DNA of 64,000 bases from Trichodesmium erythraeum GBRTRLIN201 (GCA_018457135.1 JAGGDU010000205.1:8085-72084), one strand, 5' to 3'. Shown: positions 39,594 through 49,292, counted from the stretch's first letter. Program-made: numbers and translations. The notes: generated by a model from the sequence alone, not told the origin.

Positions 39594-39614
39594 GGGACGT
39601 TCGATGGAACGTCC
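39594..39614. repeat. Inverted repeat between cluster genes
   Basis: GGACGTTC and GAACGTCC (39595-39602 and 39607-39614) form an 8-bp stem with a 4-base loop in the gap between the winged-helix gene and the ATPase gene. GGGACGTT-type palindromes are common dispersed elements in cyanobacteria; a related dyad lies at about 37287. No T-tract follows on the minus strand at usable distance. Confidence 0.7.
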
Positions 39615-39661
39615 TTATCTGCTCTTTTTTTTAACTGTAAAGATTTTTTGGTAATTTTGTA

Positions 39662-40480
39662 TTAGTCGAGAATGATAAAAAATAAACATCCGCCAATGTT
39701 TTGAGGGATACCTGCTTCAATTTGCTCTGGTGTATAGGATCTTACCTCCTGTAGGGAACTTAATTCTATTTGATGATTTCTTTCTAAACGGTAGAGTGCC
39801 TGATCTAGTTCTTCTCGGGATAAACGGGGTTGTAGCTTTTCTCGTAGATGAAAAATCGGTAAGTACTTATCTGTACCATGACGATTGTCTAAAGACCAAA
39901 TCTCTGCTAAAATTTGATCGTCATTGGGTTTTTGTTTTTTTTTTGAATCTCCAGAAAACAACGGTTTTTTTTCCTGATTGTAGTTTGTACGCATTAACTG
40001 GAGATAATCACTTAACATTTTCAATGAGATTTCTTTTGCCGTACTGTGAGATGAATATTCTTGGCACAAAAATTGCTTTCCTTTTTCTGTTAGCCAAACT
40101 TCTTTGATTTTTTGAGCAACAACTTTGATTAAATCCTGGTCTAGTAAATCTGTAATGACAGCTTCTCTATAGCTAGGCATGATACCAGTTGCTCCCGGAG
40201 AAATAGCACCCCGAGCAGTTGCTTTGAGTACTTTTAACTCTTCTGAGGTTAGTGAATTGCTATCTTTTTTACTATCTAGAAATGATTTTCCCTGGGCTGA
40301 TATATTAATTTTTGTAACCTCCCTTGTAAACTCTACTAAACCTTGATCGCAAAGGCGGTAACAGATTTCATCCCTCTCAGAAACCTTCATTCCATGCTCT
40401 GGCTGAATTTTATTAATAGATACTCGATAGTTTTTGTAGCCTAGTAATTTTAAAATAAATTTTAGATGTTTAAGATCCAT
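39662..40480 (-). CDS. Winged-helix protein heading the three-gene cluster
   Basis: From ATG 40480 (preceded by GGGGAGAAG about 10 nt upstream, a good ribosome binding site) the protein has 272 residues. An upstream in-frame TTG at 40516 is less likely. Two similar helix-rich units near the N-terminus each end in a wing-like strand pattern (EICYRLCDQGLVEFTREVTK with INISAQGKSFL, and AVITDLLDQDLIKVV with EVWLTEKGKQFL), which reads as tandem winged-helix domains. A linker rich in Lys follows. The C-terminal part (EIWSLDNRHGTDKYLPIFHL, then ELDQALYRLERNHQIEL) is a third such unit, ending in TPEQIEAGIPQNIGGCLFF. It probably recognises DNA and may recruit the ATPase encoded next to it. I do not know the family name. 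Confidence 0.7.
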   Translation of the reverse strand: MDLKHLKFILKLLGYKNYRVSINKIQPEHGMKVSERDEICYRLCDQGLVEFTREVTKINISAQGKSFLDSKKDSNSLTSEELKVLKATARGAISPGATGIMPSYREAVITDLLDQDLIKVVAQKIKEVWLTEKGKQFLCQEYSSHSTAKEISLKMLSDYLQLMRTNYNQEKKPLFSGDSKKKQKPNDDQILAEIWSLDNRHGTDKYLPIFHLREKLQPRLSREELDQALYRLERNHQIELSSLQEVRSYTPEQIEAGIPQNIGGCLFFIILD

Positions 40481-41163
40481 GCGATCATCTTCTCCCCACT
40501 TGCAAAAATTAGCCAATTAATACTATTATTAATCAAATAGGTAAACCTTGACTATTTTGTGCAAAAAAGTTACAAAATAACTTCAGCCACTTTAATAGAA
40601 TTATGCGATCGCGACCTAATATGGCCATAAAATTTATGCCGTAAGCTCCATCTTTTTCAGAGTAATTTATGATTGCGACCTCTCTTGGCTTGTTCCCTAG
40701 CTATACCTAATCAAGTTTTAGGACTAGAGCAATAACTTAACACATGTTGACAAGTGTTTACTGAATTCATAGCATACAGTCAACTGCTACTAAGATCATA
40801 ATTTATTTGTCAACTGTAGTTAAAAAGAGTATGCTAAAGTAGCCTGATAAAAGTTAAATCTGGGTAAGAGAAAAAATCACAAAAGACATGGCAAAAATCA
40901 ATAACTAAAAACACTGTTGGGCTTGGTGATATATGAGCTTTTAGCCTGAGAATTAAAATTCCCACACATTTGACCATAAACCTGTTAGGATCGCTTAGGC
41001 AGCACTAGACAGTTCACTCCCTCTGACCACCTAATCCTATTTTTGTCTTACCTGGGATTGAATTAGGATATTTCTAATAGCTGGAAAAGTAAAAAATCCT
41101 AAATTTATCAAAAGTTACAAAAAGGACTAACAAGGTTAATGTAATTTATCTCCTTCTATCTAG
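40481..41163. other. Divergent spacer, nothing supported
   Basis: This lies between the starts of the winged-helix gene (minus) and the broken ParB-like gene (plus). A HIP1 site (GCGATCGC) lies near 40605. No gene or RNA is visible; both promoters must be here. Confidence 0.45.
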
Positions 41164-41938
41164 ATGTTACCAGCATCATACCTTATATTTGATTTGATTT
41201 TAGGAATTAAGGAAAGTTATAAGGGAATGGTTTCAGGAGAGCGCAAAAATCGACAAGAAGAGTTATCGGTACAACCATTAAATTTGGAATTGGAATTGAT
41301 TTCTATATCCCAAATTACTTTACCAGAGTCTCAGGAGAAATATCTTCCTCCAGAAAGAGATGAAGCTCTATTTAATAGTCTTATAGATCAAGATAGTAGC
41401 TTGATACCACTACTTGTCAGATTAATAGAGATTTGGGTGTGGGAAAATTTAAAATGCTCAAAAGCTTACTATATAAGACTTTCATTATTTTAGGTCGAAT
41501 CCAGGCTTAAGGATCAACTGATAAGGGTTTTAGGCATTTTTATCCTTAATTCCCAACAACTCTAATAGATAACTACGACTATGAACAGCAATACGAAATC
41601 ATTCGTGGTGCTGATATCTGTTAAGTTGTAAAAGAAGTTGAAACCAATAAAATATGGGCCTGAATTGATAAGAGGAAAGATGAACAAGTGGAGATAGCTA
41701 GACTACAGATGGAGAAATTAACTCAAGCAAAAAAGCTAGTAGAAACACTCAACTTTGATCATCTATTACAACAACTTGAGGTATCATTTGATCAAAAGGT
41801 AGATTGTCTCACCAGAAAAAAATCGATCAATCAATTAATAAAAATGAGGAGGTTATTAGAAATCAATTAACATCTTTGCTGGAGCAAAGCATTGATATTG
41901 CTCAAATTGAGCATTTTAAAAATGATTACATGTCCTAG
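41164..41938 (+). pseudogene. ParB-like gene broken by a miniature element and stops
   Basis: The first part (LELISISQITLPESQEKYLP, then LIDQDSSLIPLLVRLI) is the N-terminal ParB/Srx-like segment. At 41428 a 135-bp element interrupts it. Removing the element and one 5-bp target copy rejoins LLVRLI to DNYDYEQQYEIIRGADIC in the same frame. After that come two in-frame stops (a TAA following DIC and a TGA following KIWA), then VEIARLQMEKLTQAKKLVET up to LLEIN. A frameshift then leads to LTSLLEQSIDIAQIEHFKNDY. The gene would have encoded a ParB-family DNA-binding protein; it is inactivated by at least four lesions. Confidence 0.85.
41423..41567. mobile_element. Miniature inverted-repeat element, copy A, in parB-like gene
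   Basis: A 135-bp core (41428-41562) starts GAGATTTGGGTGTGGGAAAA and ends TTCCCAACAACTC. It is flanked by the 5-bp direct repeat TAATA (41423-41427 and 41563-41567). A second copy occurs at 43943-44092. It has no coding capacity, so it must have moved using a transposase from elsewhere. Confidence 0.88.
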
Positions 41939-41967
41939 AAAATTAAGTTTATAATAAGGTAGAAACA

Positions 41968-42498
41968 TTGGTAAGAAAAACCACAAATTCAACAACTAAA
42001 AAGACAATATCTAGCTCTACAGGAGTGAAAATGGAATTATTATCAAAACAGCTTGATGATCTTGACAAACAAATAGAAAAAAAACTTGAAGGGATGGTAA
42101 AAACAGTTAATCAGTTTTCCCAGTCTATTAAAGATCTTGAAGATGACTTAAAAACTCAAGTCTCAGCAGTTCGACGTCAATTGCAGGCAATACCAGAACT
42201 AGATTCTACCGTAGAAGTAGAAGCTAAAACTGAGACAGCACCTAAGACAACGACCAAGAGCAAGCCAACCTCGACAACCTCTAGGTCTAAGGCGACTACC
42301 ACCAAAACAAGTACTAGAAAGACTAAAGCTAACTCAGCATCTCAGGTAGAACCAGAAGTTCCTGTTGATGACTACGATACCAAATCACTCAGACAACTTA
42401 AGAAAATTGCCCAAGAGCGGAAATTACGTGGTTATGCGCGAATGAAACGCCCGGAAATTCTCAAGGCTCTTCGGGAAGCTGATGCTGCTGCTAGTTAA
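41968..42498 (+). CDS. Coiled-coil protein with Rho_N/SAP-like C-terminal domain
   Basis: The 176-residue protein has a coiled coil (about residues 22-72, MELLSKQLDDLDKQIEKKLE), a long low-complexity Thr/Lys/Ser linker (about 80-130), and a C-terminal helix-extended-helix motif TKSLRQLKKIAQERKLRGYA followed by RMKRPEILKAL. The last is a Rho N-terminal or SAP-type nucleic-acid-binding motif. The start is TTG with AAGGTAG 9 nt upstream; an internal ATG at 42031 is the alternative. It lies 29 bp after the broken ParB-like gene on the same strand and may be the surviving half of a segregation-type pair. The function is inferred only. Confidence 0.75.
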   Translation: MVRKTTNSTTKKTISSSTGVKMELLSKQLDDLDKQIEKKLEGMVKTVNQFSQSIKDLEDDLKTQVSAVRRQLQAIPELDSTVEVEAKTETAPKTTTKSKPTSTTSRSKATTTKTSTRKTKANSASQVEPEVPVDDYDTKSLRQLKKIAQERKLRGYARMKRPEILKALREADAAAS

Positions 42499-42850
42499 GA
42501 TCAGCTTAATCCTGAATATCAAAAGTTAAGTAATTAGGGGTTGTACGATCATGGGATGACTTTGATATATGCCAAAAGTCTGTCCCAAAATCAATAGTTT
42601 CAGCTTATATAAATTTAATAGACCTTTCTGAAAATTAATCTCAAACTTTTGTAATTACTAGGCTAAAACTTAGTTTTTAGAGATGTCTAATTATCATCCC
42701 GTAAGTATGCAACCCCAAGTATTAGACCTCTCCAAAAATACTGATTTAGGAACGGGAGAATGAGGGTTGAAAAACTTTTTGGAGGAAAAGTCTATTTATT
42801 ATAGTGCAGGCAACTTAGCCTGCCTAATCAGTCTAATCAGTAGTCGACTG
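42499..42850. other. Intergenic, nothing supported
   Basis: This 352-bp gap lies between converging genes (Rho_N-like protein, plus; GT2, minus). No clear terminator or gene was recognised. Confidence 0.45.
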
Positions 42851-43798
42851 TTAACTGCGTAGCCTACGTATAAATTTGAAAGCAAGCTCACGAGTTTCTA
42901 TAGGTAATATAGATAATGCTAGCCCAGTCCACGCTCTTAGTGGAGAAAAAGATTTTTGCTCCCAAACCATATGCCTTCCTTTTTGAGTTTTACCTGTTTC
43001 AATTAGTAGTAGTCCCAACATTAGCTGAGTTTCTGCTAGTCTTGACTTTCTAAGTGACTCTAATTTACTCAACTTAAAATTAAATTGTTGTAAATAATTT
43101 AGCTTATCAGTTAGATAAGGAATTGCCCGGTTAATTCCATGCTGTTCTAGATGAAAACGATATTCCATTAATTTTTCTGGCAAATAATAACCTGTTTTTC
43201 CTGCTAGAGCTAGACGGACAAATAGATCGTTATCTTCACAATTTTGTATATTAGGACGCATAAATCCTACTTCTTGTAGGGTTCTATTACGGAATAATGT
43301 TGCACCAATTTGAAAACTTTGATTAATAAATACTATTTCTAGTAAATTGTTTACTCTTCCTTCTAAAAGTTGAGTTCTACCCCATTTTTGAGAATTTTTA
43401 TCGGTTACTTTTTGATCTCGTTGATTGTTAATATCAATAACCCAATGGTCAGTTCCTACAAAATCAATACTTGGATTTCGATCTAGAATGAAAATTGTTT
43501 TTTCCAAAAAATCTGGGGTCAGACCATCATCATCATCAAATTTGATAAAGTATTCACCTGTGGCAGCATTAAAACCAGAGCGCATATTATTGCTTTTACC
43601 AATATTTTGTGGATGCCTAATATAACGAATTCTAGAATCATTCCACTGACTAACTACTTCAGCAGTATTATCTGTTGAACCATCATCAGTTATAATTAAT
43701 TCAAAATCATTGTAAGTTTGATTCAAAACACTATTTACTGCATAGGGGAGCAAATTTGCTCGGTTATAGGTGGGGATGCAAACACTAACTTTTATCAT
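42851..43798 (-). CDS. Family 2 glycosyltransferase
   Basis: From ATG 43798 the product has 315 residues and opens IKVSVCIPTYNRANLLPYAV, the nucleotide-sugar-binding start of GT-A family 2 enzymes. Key motifs are ITDDGSTDNT, FDDDDGLTPDF (the DXD-type metal site) and NCEDNDLFVRL (catalytic-base ED motif). An upstream start at 43903 would add 35 residues of unrelated sequence before the fold and is disfavoured. It probably transfers a sugar to a cell-surface glycan or lipid-linked intermediate on the cytoplasmic side. It belongs to a local polysaccharide block with the pyruvyl transferase and GT4 genes. Donor and acceptor are unknown. Confidence 0.92.
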   Translation of the reverse strand: MIKVSVCIPTYNRANLLPYAVNSVLNQTYNDFELIITDDGSTDNTAEVVSQWNDSRIRYIRHPQNIGKSNNMRSGFNAATGEYFIKFDDDDGLTPDFLEKTIFILDRNPSIDFVGTDHWVIDINNQRDQKVTDKNSQKWGRTQLLEGRVNNLLEIVFINQSFQIGATLFRNRTLQEVGFMRPNIQNCEDNDLFVRLALAGKTGYYLPEKLMEYRFHLEQHGINRAIPYLTDKLNYLQQFNFKLSKLESLRKSRLAETQLMLGLLLIETGKTQKGRHMVWEQKSFSPLRAWTGLALSILPIETRELAFKFIRRLRS

Positions 43799-43942
43799 TT
43801 GCCATAAAAAATTACAGAATTTATGAGGGAACTTTAATATACAGCAGATTCCGGACACATGAGGTACAAGGCTTAAATAGTAAAACTCTTGTAGCCCTTG
43901 CATCTTACTTGCTATGTATACTTAATAACAGCGGAAAGTACT

Positions 43943-44092
43943 TATTAGAGTTATTTGGTGTGGGAAAATTGAAAATACTCAAAAGCTTACTCTGAAAAAT
44001 TTTCAAAATTGTAGGACTCAAAAGCACACTTCAACCTGGACTTGTTTTGGGTTTTAGCCATTTTTTTCCCTTAATTCACAACAACTCTATTA
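43943..44092. mobile_element. Miniature inverted-repeat element, copy B
   Basis: A 140-bp core (43948-44087) begins GAGTTATTTGGTGTGGGAAA and ends TTCACAACAACTC, flanked by the direct repeat TATTA. It matches copy A at both ends and in the stretch CTCAAAAGCTTACT, but the centre is diverged. Target sites of both copies are 5-bp A/T strings. Confidence 0.85.
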
Positions 44093-44595
44093 TTAACCTA
44101 ATTTTGAATGATACAGCAGGTTTCGGACAAATGAGGTACAAATCTGAGTAACAAAAGTTTTGTAGTGCAGGCATATGCTTGGCAAAACTTGACCTCACCG
44201 GCAATGGAAAGTACTGTAACTAAAATACACAAGCAGATTTATACTGAATCAATACTACCAATAACCCTTGCTCAAATAGCGCGCATTTATTGCCGATAAG
44301 GGAAGATTTTTAGTGATGGTGAAATAGATGTTAAAGCTCTCTAGCTTTTACTGAGGCGATTGAAAATATTTTCTAAAATTGGCTTATCTATCAATTTATT
44401 GAACACAATTAAGCCAGATTCTATAACTCGTAGAAGGGTAATCTTGATTTTTATAATTATAGGGCATTATTTCATGTTGGGTCTATCCTTTTTGAGAATC
44501 TGCAATCCTTTTTCACGAGCACATCCCACGGACTATATTTTTCAACAACCCACGTTTTAATCTTTTTGTCAAACTTTATAGATGCTGATCAAGTA

Positions 44596-44720
44596 TATAC
44601 TAATCCTAAATGATTTTGAATATAAATCAGGTATCATGGAAAAGCTCAATTGTTAATTTTACAAATTTTAACTAAATTTTTTTATAGAGACTTTCTCTAA
44701 TATTATTTAGGATTGCTATA
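44596..44720. mobile_element. Second miniature element family, copy 1
   Basis: This 125-bp element has terminal inverted repeats TATACTAATCCTAAAT (left) and ATTTAGGATTGCTATA (right). Its interior shares GGTATCATGGAAAAG and CAATTGTT with copy 2 at 49567-49687. TATA ends suggest mobilisation by an IS630-type transposase. It has no coding capacity. Confidence 0.8.
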
Positions 44721-44812
44721 GGTAGGTTTTATTGGTAAAACTTTTGTAAATAAGGACTTTGCTTGAACTGAGAAATTAGCTCTAAAATCATCCTTAAATG
44801 ATAAAGAAATAA

Positions 44813-45880
44813 TTAAGAAAAGAAAATTTTTTCCAGGCAATACCTGGCGGTAGAAAATTCTTTTAATATAAACTTTTCTGGTTTTTTGTATTGACGAAAA
44901 ATTGTCATTATCCTTTCCATAGATATTGGTTTCATAAAATCTACTAATCTTTCTTTAACTAGAGTATCTGTCTTATGAATGTAATTGAAAATTTTTGATC
45001 TATAACTACCAATCCCAATATTTGGAATGCCTAGTATATCAGCAAGTATAATTGAGTGGAGACGATTTCCTATATGGAAATTCATCAAGCTCAGAATTTC
45101 TAGAAAATCTTCTGGTTCTTTCCAGGAATGAATTTTATAATTAGTAGAAGGGAGATATTTTTTCAGCAATTCATGGAAACGATTATCATTTCTTTCCCTA
45201 TATTCTCCTACATGTCCAGGCAGCAAATGAATAACACAATTATAATTTTTAATTAGAGGCATTAACTGTTTTGAATAAAATTTAGCTCTGCTCTCACCCC
45301 ACCAGTTTTTGCCAGAAAATGATATATTAGCAATATTAATTTCTTGGTTTAATGGCTTTAAAAATTTTTCATAAATAGTCAAATCTAAGAAAGCTAAATC
45401 ACCTCCTAGACTTGGTAATTGCTTAAATTTAAGCTGCTTTAATACCATTTCATAGGAATAGTCATCTCTAAGATATAGATAGTCTGATTTTTCAAAAATA
45501 TTGACGATCTTGCTTTTGCTATTATTTTCCTTAAGTACAGACTCCAATCCAACTCCAAGAAAGCCAAAACGCTTACCCATTAATTTTGATAATGTTTGCA
45601 ACTTCAATAAGTTACCTGGTTTACTTTCTAAGTCTAAACTTCCTCCACCCCAAGCAATATAATCACTTTTCAATAGTATTAAAGCCCTCTTAATTTTTGA
45701 TAATTGATTATTAGCAAAATAAAAAACCTTTGTACTCTCAAATTTATAATAGTTTTCTGCACCTAAAATAAAAATATTTTTAACTTTTTGTTTGCTAGCT
45801 AAGTAATTAGTAAGTTGCTTAACGAACAAATCATCTCCAATGTTATGATAGCCATAATACCCAATTAACATAATGTTCAT
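44813..45880 (-). CDS. Polysaccharide pyruvyl transferase family protein
   Basis: The 355-residue protein starts MNIMLIGYYGYHNIGDDLF, the N-terminal signature of the CsaB/WcaK-type pyruvyl transferase family. Further family segments are SDYIAWGGGSLD, FLGVGLES, SDYLYLRDDYSYEMV, and in the C-terminal half NFHIGNRLHSIILADILGIPNIG. Such enzymes attach ketal-linked pyruvate from phosphoenolpyruvate to surface glycans, adding negative charge. The HIGNRLHS segment matches the conserved His/Arg region of the family. It faces away from the GT4 gene; the 55-bp gap between them is a short divergent promoter region. Confidence 0.88.
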   Translation of the reverse strand: MNIMLIGYYGYHNIGDDLFVKQLTNYLASKQKVKNIFILGAENYYKFESTKVFYFANNQLSKIKRALILLKSDYIAWGGGSLDLESKPGNLLKLQTLSKLMGKRFGFLGVGLESVLKENNSKSKIVNIFEKSDYLYLRDDYSYEMVLKQLKFKQLPSLGGDLAFLDLTIYEKFLKPLNQEINIANISFSGKNWWGESRAKFYSKQLMPLIKNYNCVIHLLPGHVGEYRERNDNRFHELLKKYLPSTNYKIHSWKEPEDFLEILSLMNFHIGNRLHSIILADILGIPNIGIGSYRSKIFNYIHKTDTLVKERLVDFMKPISMERIMTIFRQYKKPEKFILKEFSTARYCLEKIFFS

Positions 45881-45935
45881 AATACAAGCTTTTGATCGTC
45901 CTCATTATATGTGAGTTAAACAATTTTGAATCCTT

Positions 45936-47144
45936 ATGAAAATCTTAATGCTTTCCTCTACTTTTCCTTATCCTCCTAGCAAAGGCGGTACACAAGTTAG
46001 AACATTTAATCTACTGAAATTTTTGAGCAAGAAACACTCTGTTACTTTGCTAACACAAAGCTCTCCAGATGTCAATAATTTAGAAGTAGATTCATTGAGA
46101 TCTTATGTAGAAGAATTGGCCATATTTCCCCGCCCTCAAGAGCCTAAAAAAGGAAATTTTGCAAAACTAAGACGTTTTAGTAATTTTATAATAGAAGGTA
46201 CTCCACCCAGCGTTATCTCTATATATTCGCCAGAAATGCAAAAGTGGGTAGATGAGTTTGTGGGAGCAGGTAGATGTGAGGCCATTACTTGCGAACATTC
46301 CGTTAATGAAATTTATATTCGTCATCAATGGCAGGAGAAAGTCAAAACCCTAGTTAATGTCCACAGTTCAGTTTATGGCACTTGTCGGCAACAGTTGGAA
46401 ACTGGCATAGCAGAGAAGCCTTTGCGAGATAGACTGAATCTTCCCCTACTCCTGCGTTATGAAAAACGTTATTGCTCAAAATTTTCCTTTATAATTGCCA
46501 CAACTGAAGAAGATGGGAAACAACTAAAGGAATTTAGCCCCAATAGTCAAATTTCAGTTATTCCGAATGGGGTAGATCTTAGTCATTTTCCTTGTCGTAG
46601 TAGCGACCCAGGAGGAAAGCAATTAATTTTTGTGGGAGCTATAGATAATTTTCCTAATATTGATGCAGTTCGGTTTCTGACTCTAGAGATATTGCCTAGG
46701 GTACAAGAACGTTATCCTGATACAACCTTAGCATTGGTAGGGGCAAGACCAGTACGAGAAGTACAGGAATATTCGACTCGCCCAGGGGTAAAAGTTACGG
46801 GCCGCGTACCTTCAATAGCAGAATATTTACATCAGGCTACAATTTGTGTAATTCCTATGCGCACTGGTTTTGGAATTAAAAATAAAACCTTAGAGGCAAT
46901 GGCAGCAGGTACACCTGTTGTGGCCAGCAATCGTGGTTTGGAAGGATTAGCAGTTGATGGTGCAGGTAAACCACTAAGAGCATTAAGGGCAAATTATGTA
47001 GAAGAATATGTAGAAGCCATTGGTCGGTTATTTGAGGATAGGCAGTTAAGACAAACGTTGTCAGAAAACGGGCGATCACTGGTAGAAACCGAGTATACTT
47101 GGAAAATTCAAGGTCAGCGGTATGAAAGGGTATTACTAGGATAA
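45936..47144 (+). CDS. Family 4 glycosyltransferase
   Basis: The 402-residue GT-B enzyme opens KILMLSSTFPYPPSKGGTQV, with the acceptor-side Gly-rich loop. It has SVIPNGVDLSHFP near the domain boundary, LIFVGAIDNFPNIDA, VTGRVPSIAEYL, and the nucleotide-sugar-binding E-x7-E region (KNKTLEAMAAGTPVVASNRG). It probably adds a sugar during exopolysaccharide or glycolipid assembly. Its stop overlaps the start of the next gene (TAATG), so the two are translationally coupled. The acceptor cannot be read from sequence. Confidence 0.92.
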   Translation: MKILMLSSTFPYPPSKGGTQVRTFNLLKFLSKKHSVTLLTQSSPDVNNLEVDSLRSYVEELAIFPRPQEPKKGNFAKLRRFSNFIIEGTPPSVISIYSPEMQKWVDEFVGAGRCEAITCEHSVNEIYIRHQWQEKVKTLVNVHSSVYGTCRQQLETGIAEKPLRDRLNLPLLLRYEKRYCSKFSFIIATTEEDGKQLKEFSPNSQISVIPNGVDLSHFPCRSSDPGGKQLIFVGAIDNFPNIDAVRFLTLEILPRVQERYPDTTLALVGARPVREVQEYSTRPGVKVTGRVPSIAEYLHQATICVIPMRTGFGIKNKTLEAMAAGTPVVASNRGLEGLAVDGAGKPLRALRANYVEEYVEAIGRLFEDRQLRQTLSENGRSLVETEYTWKIQGQRYERVLLG

Positions 47145-48754
47145 TGAAAAAAAAGATTTACAACTCCAAAGTTAGTTACATACAAGAGAAATCTCCTAAG
47201 GCTTTTCAAACAGTTGAGAAAAACTATTATCCTAGAACTAGAAAAGCTACACAAATTAGTCAAATTACCTCTACTACAAAATCTAGGAGACGTCGCAGAC
47301 GACCATCTCAGTCTCAAAAACTTTCGTTGAAATTGCTATCTTTACCTTGGCGGAAATGGATAATTGAATGGATAGGAATTACTTTGTTATTTGGTGGTTC
47401 TAGTTTAATGGCAGTGGGAGCATGGCTTAGTGTCAAGTTAATTTCTGATCCAAACGCTATGGTCTTATTCAATCAAATATTACCACAATGGACTCAATTC
47501 TACATATCTGGGAATAAATCTTTAAAAACTCTTGAGCAAATTAAATCTAATATTAAAGAAGAAGGGTTTAGCTCTGGAAAAACTTTTTCTCTTCCTAATA
47601 AAACAACAGATTCTAGTTCAGATCTATTAGTGCCAGTAATGAAGCAAATTGAATCTAGAGCATCTTTGCCCTGTGAAACTCCCTGTCGGGAAGTAGTAGA
47701 ATTGCGGGTCTATCAATCAGTTTTATCTGTTAATCAACGAGAAGGCAGTAAACCATATTTTCGATTAGTTAATAAATTACCACTAGAAGGTCCGGCTGAA
47801 TCTTTTGTAATTGAATCTACTATTGAATCTGCTTCTGCTCTTCTAGGTTCAAATCAACCTTTACCTATAACAACAGTACGTCAGTTTCAAGGCAAAGTTC
47901 CTGCCTCAGGAGTTTGGTTTACTGTCAGTGGTCAGAGATTACAAAATAATAAAGCTATTCCTTATGGGCAAATTATTAATTATAATCCCACTAGAAATTA
48001 CTTAAGTTCCATGTTGGAGTGGAAAAGTGCTGCTGGTCAAGCTCCGATCTGGCAGGAAATGACTGGTGGGGAAGATCCAGAACTAGTGATCGAGCAAACT
48101 GTGGGGTTAGATCCTAATTTTGATATTTATTGGATTCAACCGCGAAAGTTTATACTTAATCCCATTGAGTTGGAGAAAATTTCCCTTGATGAAACTCCTA
48201 TTGGGGATGCATATTATAGAGATGCTCTGGGGTTAGCTCGTAATGGTTTATGGTCTCCTGCTTTTCCTTTAATTGAACCTTTGCGAAAGAATTTAATAAA
48301 TAAATCTAAATGGTCGAAAAAGGCACAAGCTCAGTTTGATTTGATTAAGTTTCATGCCAATATTACAGAAGCTCAGGCGATCGCCTCCTGGGCAAGCCCA
48401 AGTCAAAAAGTTTTAGCTGGTTTAATAGATGGTCGTTGGCAACAAAGTCTAGATGTGTTTGAAAATAATTTGAGCAGCAATTATGATATTGCTAAATTAC
48501 TGCAAAATGATACTGGTCGTCTCCGCAAAAGAGTTGACGCAACTATTAAAGTAAATAGAGAGGAAATGAATGCGATAGCTTGGGGTACTCTAATTGTCGC
48601 AAGTCAAAAAGGCCGAAAAAGGGCAATGTCATGGTTAAATAAACAACCATCTACTAGCAAACAGGCAAAGGAAAAGATTGAAAAATTATTGGATCAACTA
48701 GATGCTGCTTTTGTAAAAGAGGAGAATATATACAAAAATCAAATTCAGCGATGA
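47144..48754 (+). CDS. Conserved cyanobacterial single-span membrane protein
   Basis: The 536-residue protein has a basic N-terminal region (SRRRRRRPSQSQK near residue 48), a hydrophobic span near residues 72-98 (GITLLFGGSSLMAVGAWLSV), and a large extracytoplasmic part. That part contains LPCETPCREVVELRVYQS near residue 183, with two close cysteines, and a segment RDALGLARNGLWSPAFPLIEP near 354. I recognise no enzyme motif. Coupling to the GT4 gene (overlapping stop and start) ties it to surface polysaccharide work, perhaps as an envelope or secretion factor, but that is inference. A HIP1 site lies in the 3' part. Confidence 0.75.
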   Translation: MKKKIYNSKVSYIQEKSPKAFQTVEKNYYPRTRKATQISQITSTTKSRRRRRRPSQSQKLSLKLLSLPWRKWIIEWIGITLLFGGSSLMAVGAWLSVKLISDPNAMVLFNQILPQWTQFYISGNKSLKTLEQIKSNIKEEGFSSGKTFSLPNKTTDSSSDLLVPVMKQIESRASLPCETPCREVVELRVYQSVLSVNQREGSKPYFRLVNKLPLEGPAESFVIESTIESASALLGSNQPLPITTVRQFQGKVPASGVWFTVSGQRLQNNKAIPYGQIINYNPTRNYLSSMLEWKSAAGQAPIWQEMTGGEDPELVIEQTVGLDPNFDIYWIQPRKFILNPIELEKISLDETPIGDAYYRDALGLARNGLWSPAFPLIEPLRKNLINKSKWSKKAQAQFDLIKFHANITEAQAIASWASPSQKVLAGLIDGRWQQSLDVFENNLSSNYDIAKLLQNDTGRLRKRVDATIKVNREEMNAIAWGTLIVASQKGRKRAMSWLNKQPSTSKQAKEKIEKLLDQLDAAFVKEENIYKNQIQR

Positions 48755-48894
48755 GAGTTGTTACGGCAGAATTCAAAAGTCAGAATTTATAACGCAGAAG
48801 GTGGGAAGTTAAAGTTGTCCAATGAAATTGGAATAATTCCGAGAAAATAGTGGGTAAAATAATTAAGATAAAAGAAATTCCTTTCGGAACAAAA

Positions 48895-49235
48895 AGTTAA
48901 GCTCCATACAGGCAACTGTATCTACCAACAACAGCCGAGTATATTGTAACTAATGACTTAAGTCAATCATCACTAAAAGCTATGAATTTGAATATCAAAC
49001 CAGATGGAAAATTGAAGAATTTTACCCTAGCATTAAACAATTAACATGTCTAAGACGCATGTAGGGTGATGTTTGGAGATAATTCAAAAAATCTTTAGGC
49101 TTGTGAGATGGAACGTATAAAATTTTTGAAAAACATTTGCACATAAATTCCGGCAAAAATATTTACCAAGAATTGCAACGAATTATTATCAGATGAGTTT
49201 GGCCTCAGAATTGAAATATCCTTCAATTAAGAATA
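48895..49235 (+). pseudogene. DDE transposase C-terminal relic (IS4/IS701-like)
   Basis: Pieces on the plus strand are IVTNDLSQSSLKAM (near 48945), YEFEYQTRWKIEEFYPSIKQ (near 48990, the Glu-containing YxxRWxxE-type motif), LTCLRRM, and a diverged end. The order fits the last third of an IS4-group transposase. The upstream two thirds are absent. Confidence 0.65.
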
Positions 49236-49292
49236 ACTAAAGTGTTTTTGAATAAAAATAGTTAAGGTTTTGCTCCGTGTGGCAAAGTACCG

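Larger units (their letters stand above)
43799..44812. other. 1-kb intergenic region hosting two miniature elements
   Basis: This lies between the GT2 and pyruvyl transferase genes. It contains copy B of the GAGTT element and copy 1 of the TATA..AATCC element. The remainder, including an open frame at 44360-44560, shows no recognisable gene. Confidence 0.55.

Noticed and set aside
44360-44560. Open frame of 66 codons
   Set aside because: No similarity or translation signal; it lies between miniature elements.
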